DNA from: Gammaproteobacteria bacterium
Lineage (GTDB): Bacteria; Pseudomonadota; Gammaproteobacteria; Competibacterales; Competibacteraceae
Direction of reading: 5' to 3'
NCBI GenBank assembly: GCA_003562535.1
Contig: PWUP01000221.1
Location: 1 to 11,742, forward strand
Length of the DNA: 11,742 nt
Part shown: piece by piece, positions 7,911 through 11,742 of the stretch
Layout: every line of letters begins with the position of its first letter
Position numbering within the stretch: the first letter of the stretch is position 1
Notes under the pieces: generated by a model
Database searches by the model: none
The model's input: only the letters and a program-made list of their open reading frames with translations
Told to the model about the DNA's origin: nothing
Translations under genes and position numbers: made by a program

Positions 7911-7954
7911 ACCGTAATTTCCTCTGAGACGATTAATCCAAAACGCCACGGTAT
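7909..7954 (-). promoter_or_regulatory. Possible leader hairpin covering the hemL start codon, with ribosome site
   Basis: In the hemL mRNA, AUACCGU (DNA 7954-7948) is the perfect complement of ACGGUAU (7915-7909). The second arm includes the first two bases of the AUG at 7910. The strong Shine-Dalgarno AGAGGAA (7925-7919) would lie in the 32-base loop. A seven-pair stem with a large loop is marginal, so a regulatory role is only a possibility. The 85-base gap between the phosphatase stop and hemL also has a fair -35-like TTGATA but no good -10 at the right distance. Confidence 0.25.
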
Positions 7955-7995
7955 CAAGACTCAACTGCGCTGACCAGTGCCAAATTGCTGCTTGC

Positions 7996-8928
7996 TTATT
8001 GCCGCCGCCGGAAAGCGATGGCGGTGGTGTTATCGCCACGGTTGTTAGGTTCTGCTGCAATGCGTTGGCTGAGCTCGGCAAAGGTCTGATCTAATTGTTT
8101 GCCCAGCGGCAGATCCGTCCGCGTCAGTAACTGTGACCAGCGTTGCACAAAGGGCTGAGGTTGGCGCACATGCCACAGACCATCGCTGGACAATAGGTAA
8201 GTGTAGCCGCTGTACAGATCCAAGGTACGCCGATCACCCTTGCCGCGCAGAAACGTGGGTAAATTGCCATCATGCAATTCAAATAACCCAGTACCTAGCC
8301 GGTCATGACGGCCTGTCAAGCTCAGGCTGTTACCGAGCACAAAGGCTTGGCTGATCTGATGGCTGGTGTGTTGATGCACCTGCTCATACCAGTCATGCGG
8401 GTCAAGCACGCCGAGTAAGGCCAGCCGAGTGGCGGGGACATGATCAATCGTTAGCGCGCTGGCACCTTGGGTATCAATGGCGTAAAAGCGCGAATCCCCA
8501 ACATGAAACAATAAAGCCGGACCGACCGGCGGAATCTCTAGCAAGGTCAGGGTACAGCCCGGTTCAGCACCATTACGGTGCAACTCGGTATGCAGACGCT
8601 GATGCAAGCGTTCCAAGGCATCACTGAGCGCACCGATATTGGTGGTGGCTGGGATTTCTAACAGTCCGGCAACGGTTTGTTCGGCGGTCACACGGCCATC
8701 GGCGTGTCCACCCATGCCGTCTAAAATCGCCAAGCGCAGATGTCCCGTGGGCCAGCGGGCGTACTGCGTGTACTGGGGCTGTTGATCGCGCAGAAACTGT
8801 GCCTGACCGTTGCCATCAACCAGTAGGTAATTGTCTTGATTTTCCTTGCGTCCATTAGCCACCGGAGCGCATAAGGTTTTTACCGCCACCTCAAACGGGC
8901 CGAAAGCGTGTTCAGCATGGGCATCCAT
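7996..8928 (-). CDS. PP2C-family serine/threonine protein phosphatase
   Basis: A stand-alone metal-dependent (PPM) phosphatase of 310 residues with no membrane segment, expected in the cytoplasm. The family motifs appear in order: GRKENQDNY (26-34) with Asp32, LAILDGMGGHADG (66-78) with the metal ligands Asp70 and Gly71, VGDSR (143-147), LLSSDGLW (245-252) with Asp249, and RGDNTTAIAF (297-306) with Asp299. All expected metal-binding acids are there, so it should be active on phosphoserine or phosphothreonine. No partner kinase is in the window and the substrate is unknown. The reading frame is open to a TTG at 8952, but the ATG at 8928 has a GAGGA (8937-8941) eight bases upstream, so I chose it. 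That ribosome site overlaps the stop of the lytic transglycosylase gene, which suggests coupled translation. Confidence 0.92.
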   Translation of the reverse strand: MDAHAEHAFGPFEVAVKTLCAPVANGRKENQDNYLLVDGNGQAQFLRDQQPQYTQYARWPTGHLRLAILDGMGGHADGRVTAEQTVAGLLEIPATTNIGALSDALERLHQRLHTELHRNGAEPGCTLTLLEIPPVGPALLFHVGDSRFYAIDTQGASALTIDHVPATRLALLGVLDPHDWYEQVHQHTSHQISQAFVLGNSLSLTGRHDRLGTGLFELHDGNLPTFLRGKGDRRTLDLYSGYTYLLSSDGLWHVRQPQPFVQRWSQLLTRTDLPLGKQLDQTFAELSQRIAAEPNNRGDNTTAIAFRRRQ

Positions 8929-8936
8929 TAAAACTG

Positions 8937-8942
8937 TCCTCA
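8937..8942 (-). promoter_or_regulatory. Ribosome binding site of the PP2C gene, overlapping the upstream stop codon
   Basis: On the minus strand the sequence TGAGGA joins the stop codon of the lipoprotein gene (TGA, 8942-8940) to the GAGGA that precedes the phosphatase ATG by eight bases. A ribosome ending the first gene would stop directly on the initiation region of the second. This decides the phosphatase start at 8928 instead of the TTG at 8952. Confidence 0.65.
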
Positions 8943-9548
8943 AGGCCGACAACGGGCAAGTTGTTGTTCATAGCGATTAGCCTGATTCTGTACTCGACGG
9001 GCGACTGTCATAAGCCACGGTTTGCTGCGATAACTGCCACGGCGATAACCGCCATGCCCCTCATGATAAGCCAAGTAAAGATTATACGCATCATTGCGGG
9101 CAATCCCATTAATGCGGTGTGACTGGGTATGGTACCAAGCGACAAAATGCGCAGCATCTTTGAAACGCGAGCGGCGCTGTAATCTACTGCCACCAGTGGA
9201 CTCCAAATACCAGTCCCAGGTGCCATCCAAGGCTTGAGCATAGCCATAGGCGCTGCTTTGGCGTTTCCACGGGATAAATCCCAGCAAACGGCGGCGTGGG
9301 GGGCGGGCTTTAGCCTCAAAGCGTGACTCCTGCCAAATAGTCGCCAGAATAATCGATTGCGGGATGTCAAATTCGCGCTCGGCACGGCGTAAATCACGTT
9401 GCCAATTTCTCACCAAACCGCTTTTTTCATCCAGCATTACGCAGGCGTCATCCGTTCGCGAAGGGGGGGCGGTAGCACAGGCGACGAGCAGCCAAGGTAA
9501 CAGCAACCAGAGCCACAAACGGGGATACAGCGTAGCAATTTGGTTCAA
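8940..9548 (-). CDS. Lipoprotein with SLT-type lytic transglycosylase domain
   Basis: A 202-residue protein with a lipoprotein signal: Arg10, a hydrophobic stretch rich in Leu and Trp, and lipobox LVAC with Cys24 as the likely lipidated residue. Ala at +2 predicts the outer membrane. The mature part resembles lysozyme-like lytic transglycosylases that cleave the glycan strand of peptidoglycan. DIPQSIILATIWQESRF carries the catalytic glutamate Glu74 in the usual Glu-Ser pair. GYAQ (102-105) matches the family G-x-x-Q motif, and YNLYLAYHEGHGGY (155-168) the last motif. A basic patch (RPPRRR, 82-87) between the first two is odd. Its true target is not known; it may act in wall turnover or in assembling an envelope machine. 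The start is TTG at 9548, supported by AGGA (9556-9559) seven bases upstream; no ATG lies before the lipobox. Confidence 0.85.
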   Translation of the reverse strand: MNQIATLYPRLWLWLLLPWLLVACATAPPSRTDDACVMLDEKSGLVRNWQRDLRRAEREFDIPQSIILATIWQESRFEAKARPPRRRLLGFIPWKRQSSAYGYAQALDGTWDWYLESTGGSRLQRRSRFKDAAHFVAWYHTQSHRINGIARNDAYNLYLAYHEGHGGYRRGSYRSKPWLMTVARRVQNQANRYEQQLARCRP

Positions 9549-9570
9549 AAGTCAGTCCTGCTGAATGCGG

Positions 9571-10719
9571 CTAATGGCCCCCTGACGGATAGCGAATACG
9601 CTGAGCAGCGTGCTCCAGCCACTGGCGCATGAGTTCCGCTACCGGCTTGGATTGGCATAGGGCGCACCCTGTGCCCGCCCACAGTGACATGAGTTCCGGC
9701 ATATCATGCTCGGCAGCCGCGCGGCGGATATCACGGGTTAGAGCGTTTTGGATGGGGTAGCCGGGCAGTTGATCTGCCGCTTCGCTGAGTTCAGCGATAA
9801 AACGGTTGTTTAACCCGCGCGCCAGTTTGCCGGAAAAGACCTTGGTCAACACGGTGGACATTTCAGTGTTATCCAGCAACGCCCGCTTATACATCGGATG
9901 AGCACCACTTTCCGGCGTGGTTAAAAAGGCGGTACCCATTTGGACACCAGCCGCTCCGAGATGATGGGCGGCCGCAATACCGCGCCCATCCATAATGCCA
10001 CCGGCCGCCACTACCGGGATCTGTATTTGATCGACCAATACGGGAATTAACGTCATCAGGCTCCATAGCCCCTGCTCCGCCGTACCGATAAATGTACCGC
10101 GATGCCCGCCGGCCTCCATACCCTGGGCAACGACAACATCAATACCAATCTCTTCGAGCAAAATGCCTTCTAACACATGGGTAGCGGTGCCCATAGTAGT
10201 AATGCCGCGTTTTTTGAAGGTTTCGATTTCGGTATCGCAGGGAATGCCAAAGGTAAAGCTGATGATGTCAACTCCTTCTTCCAGTACCACAGCGATTTGT
10301 TCATTATAATTTGGCCCCGTACTGACCCACATCTCGGAAGAGTCTTCCAGCGATACCGTCAGTTCTTCGGTGTAATCGGCCACCGCGCTCAATAAGGGTT
10401 CGGGTTCGGGCAGGTTGAGTGCCTCTCGATAAGGGGCTAATAGCCGGTTGGCACTGATAACGCGCTGCGCTTCTTCTTTCATCGGTTCAGAGACGAATAA
10501 ATTCACGGCAAACGGCTGGTCAGTACGTTGCCGAATCGCCATGATGGCTTGCCGGATAGCTTCGGGTTTCATGTAACCGGCACCGAGAGAACCCAATCCC
10601 CCCGCATTAGACACAGCAGCCACCAGTTCTGGAGTGGTCATCCCACCTGCCATCGGTGCTTGAATCAGCGGATAGTCAATGCCCAGCAGTTGGGTCAATC
10701 GGTTATTCGGCCAGCTCAT
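9571..10719 (-). CDS. Nitronate monooxygenase (2-nitropropane dioxygenase family), FMN-dependent
   Basis: A 382-residue TIM-barrel flavoenzyme that oxidises alkyl nitronates, toxic compounds such as propionate-3-nitronate, to carbonyl products and nitrite. QAPMAGGMTTPELVAAVSNA (20-39) opens the barrel. AQGMEAGGHRGTF (198-210) holds the probable catalytic His206. PVVAAGGIMDGRG (235-247) and LGAAGVQMGTAFL (254-266) form the FMN phosphate site, and SLWAGTG near residue 350 closes the family pattern. Between about residues 108 and 140 there is an acidic segment that seems longer than usual, and the C-terminus has a CALC pair (352-355). Related proteins include enoyl-ACP reductase FabK, but the AGGHRG motif favours the monooxygenase. 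The ATG at 10719 has a GAGG (10727-10730) seven bases upstream. It is the first gene of a tight set with the lipoprotein and phosphatase genes. Confidence 0.9.
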   Translation of the reverse strand: MSWPNNRLTQLLGIDYPLIQAPMAGGMTTPELVAAVSNAGGLGSLGAGYMKPEAIRQAIMAIRQRTDQPFAVNLFVSEPMKEEAQRVISANRLLAPYREALNLPEPEPLLSAVADYTEELTVSLEDSSEMWVSTGPNYNEQIAVVLEEGVDIISFTFGIPCDTEIETFKKRGITTMGTATHVLEGILLEEIGIDVVVAQGMEAGGHRGTFIGTAEQGLWSLMTLIPVLVDQIQIPVVAAGGIMDGRGIAAAHHLGAAGVQMGTAFLTTPESGAHPMYKRALLDNTEMSTVLTKVFSGKLARGLNNRFIAELSEAADQLPGYPIQNALTRDIRRAAAEHDMPELMSLWAGTGCALCQSKPVAELMRQWLEHAAQRIRYPSGGH

Positions 10720-10724
10720 GAGTT

Positions 10725-10761
10725 TGCCTCAATGGATCAGTTTTTAGATACAATGATTATA
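10725..10761. promoter_or_regulatory. Overlapping divergent promoters for the nitronate monooxygenase and CaCA exchanger genes
   Basis: On the minus strand there is a perfect -10, TATAAT (10761-10756), leaving a leader of about 30 bases before the ATG at 10719; its -35 is weak. On the plus strand TTGCCT (10725-10730), an 18-base spacer and TACAAT (10749-10754) fit a promoter for the exchanger with a leader of about 30 bases. The two -10 boxes are one base apart, so polymerase could hardly occupy both at once. The minus-strand -10 is the firmer of the two calls. Confidence 0.5.
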
Positions 10762-10783
10762 ACTCGACTTACATTGATTATTG
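10749..10783 (+). repeat. Imperfect direct repeat, 21-base period, in the divergent promoter region
   Basis: TACAATGATTATAA (10749-10762) and TACATTGATTATTG (10770-10783) match at 11 of 14 bases. They start 21 bases apart, two turns of the helix. The first copy covers both -10 boxes and the second lies between them and the exchanger start. The region is AT-rich, so chance similarity is possible. A regulator binding both copies would control both genes. Confidence 0.35.
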
Positions 10784-10790
10784 CCCCCCC

Positions 10791-11742
10791 ATGTTACTCA
10801 CTTTGGTTTTATTCGTATTGGGTTTTGTGCTGTTGGTAACGGGTGCTGAATGGCTGGTGCGCGGTGCCTCGCGCCTCGCCCAAGCCTCCGGCATTTCACC
10901 GTTGGTCATCGGTTTAACCGTGGTGTCGTTTGGTACCAGCGCCCCCGAGTTAGCCGTGGGGGTGCAATCGGCCTATCTCGGACAGCCTGATGTGGCGATC
11001 GGCAATATTGTCGGCAGTAACATTTGTAATATTTTGCTTATTCTAGGGCTGGCGGCCTTGGCGTCGCCCTTAGTGGTCTCACAAAAACTGCTGCGCCTCG
11101 ATGTACCGCTGATGATCGGCGTGTCGATACTGCTGCTGGTGCTGGCTTGGGACGGTCAGTTAAGCCGGATCGAAGGGGTCCTGCTGTTTGCCGGCATTGT
11201 GCTGTATGTTGGGTTTTCATTATGGCAAAGCCGTCGGGAGTCACAATCTGTCCAGGACGAATACGCCCGCCAATTTGGTGCTGAGGCGCTGGCGCCTAAG
11301 ACCGAATCGATAGGTATCAACCTGTTGTGGCTGGGCGCTGGGCTGGTGCTGTTGGTATTGGGGGCGTATTGGCTGGTGCAGGGTGCAGCGGAGGTCGCTC
11401 GCTGGCTGGGTGTCAGCGAGCTGATTATCGGCCTGACGATTATCGCCATTGGCACCTCATTGCCAGAAATTGCCGCCTCCGTGGTGGCCGCATTACGCGG
11501 CGAACGGGATATCGCAGTGGGTAATGCCGTGGGCAGCAATTTGTTCAATATTTTAGCGGTGCTTGGAGCCACGGCCTTAGTCGCTCCTGAAGGCTTGCCG
11601 GTGGCCAGTGCTGCGGTGTACTTCGATATCCCGGTGATGATTGTGGTGGCGTTTGCCTGTCTGCCGATTTTCTTTACCGGCTATTGCATTGACCGCTGGG
11701 AAGGGGGGTTATTCCTAGCTTACTATGGTGCTTATTTAGCGT
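10791..11742 (+). CDS. CaCA-family Na+/Ca2+ (cation/proton) exchanger, YrbG-like, C-terminus cut by window edge
   Basis: An integral inner-membrane antiporter; 317 residues are visible and the frame is still open at the edge. Both halves of the internal duplication are present. Alpha-1 has GTSAPELAVG (48-57) and GNIVGSN (71-77). Alpha-2 has GTSLPEIAAS (221-230) and GNAVGSN (244-250). Glu53 and Glu226 are the expected ion-binding acids. Each repeat begins with a similar helix, LVTGAEWLVRGA (15-26) and LVLGAYWLVQGA (188-199). A hydrophilic loop at about 146-176 separates the halves and is short for the family, as in bacterial members. It should export Ca2+ using a cation gradient; the exact ions cannot be told. 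The ATG at 10791 directly follows seven C bases and no Shine-Dalgarno sequence is visible. It diverges from the nitronate monooxygenase gene. Confidence 0.9.
   Translation, partial: MLLTLVLFVLGFVLLVTGAEWLVRGASRLAQASGISPLVIGLTVVSFGTSAPELAVGVQSAYLGQPDVAIGNIVGSNICNILLILGLAALASPLVVSQKLLRLDVPLMIGVSILLLVLAWDGQLSRIEGVLLFAGIVLYVGFSLWQSRRESQSVQDEYARQFGAEALAPKTESIGINLLWLGAGLVLLVLGAYWLVQGAAEVARWLGVSELIIGLTIIAIGTSLPEIAASVVAALRGERDIAVGNAVGSNLFNILAVLGATALVAPEGLPVASAAVYFDIPVMIVVAFACLPIFFTGYCIDRWEGGLFLAYYGAYLA

Noticed and set aside
7911..8081. An N-terminal extension of hemL by 57 residues
   Set aside because: It would overlap the PP2C coding end, has no HemL similarity, and the internal ATG at 7910 has a strong ribosome site and gives exactly the E. 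coli length.
8929..8952. TTG start eight codons upstream for the PP2C phosphatase
   Set aside because: It would overlap the lipoprotein gene, while the ATG at 8928 has GAGGA at ideal spacing.
1..11742. Mobile element, CRISPR array, phage, tRNA or defence system
   Set aside because: I saw no terminal repeats, integrase or transposase motifs, regularly spaced repeats or tRNA-like folds; nearly all of the sequence is taken up by recognisable genes.

Overview
The window looks like ordinary, gene-dense chromosome from a gammaproteobacterium of medium GC. The basis is MutS, PriA, HemL and FdxA proteins that align closely in length and motif spacing with Escherichia coli, Pseudomonas and Azotobacter homologues (recalled, not searched). 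A mutS-fdxA pair is also found in Pseudomonas. It is not an enterobacterial gene order, and I cannot name a genus. I see no phage, insertion sequence, CRISPR array, tRNA or rRNA, and no gene-free stretch over 150 bases.

Layout. At the left edge is the first 35 codons of a minus-strand pyruvate carboxylase gene. A 143-base divergent region separates it from a plus-strand malonyl-CoA:ACP transacylase-like gene (249-1238), followed by priA (1361-3550). priA converges with a minus-strand series whose order of transcription, right to left, is: nitronate monooxygenase, lipoprotein lytic transglycosylase, PP2C phosphatase, hemL, mutS, fdxA. The first three are packed with gaps of 22 and 11 bases and probably form an operon. 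hemL, mutS and fdxA are each preceded by 65 to 85 bases and may have their own promoters. At the right edge a plus-strand CaCA-family cation exchanger diverges from the nitronate monooxygenase gene and runs off the window.

How the genes work together. Several are core functions: restart of stalled replication (PriA), mismatch repair (MutS), tetrapyrrole synthesis from glutamate (HemL) and electron transfer (FdxA). Pyruvate carboxylase and the acyltransferase sit back to back and both concern carbon supply (oxaloacetate, malonyl-ACP), but a functional link is inference. The PP2C phosphatase and the outer-membrane lytic transglycosylase look translationally linked, which hints at a shared role at the cell envelope.

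No clearly new system stands out. The points most worth a second look are the divergent motifs of the FabD-like protein, the lytic transglycosylase-phosphatase pair, two control regions with short direct repeats one and two helical turns apart, a possible start-codon hairpin before hemL, and a C7-ATG word that occurs three times.
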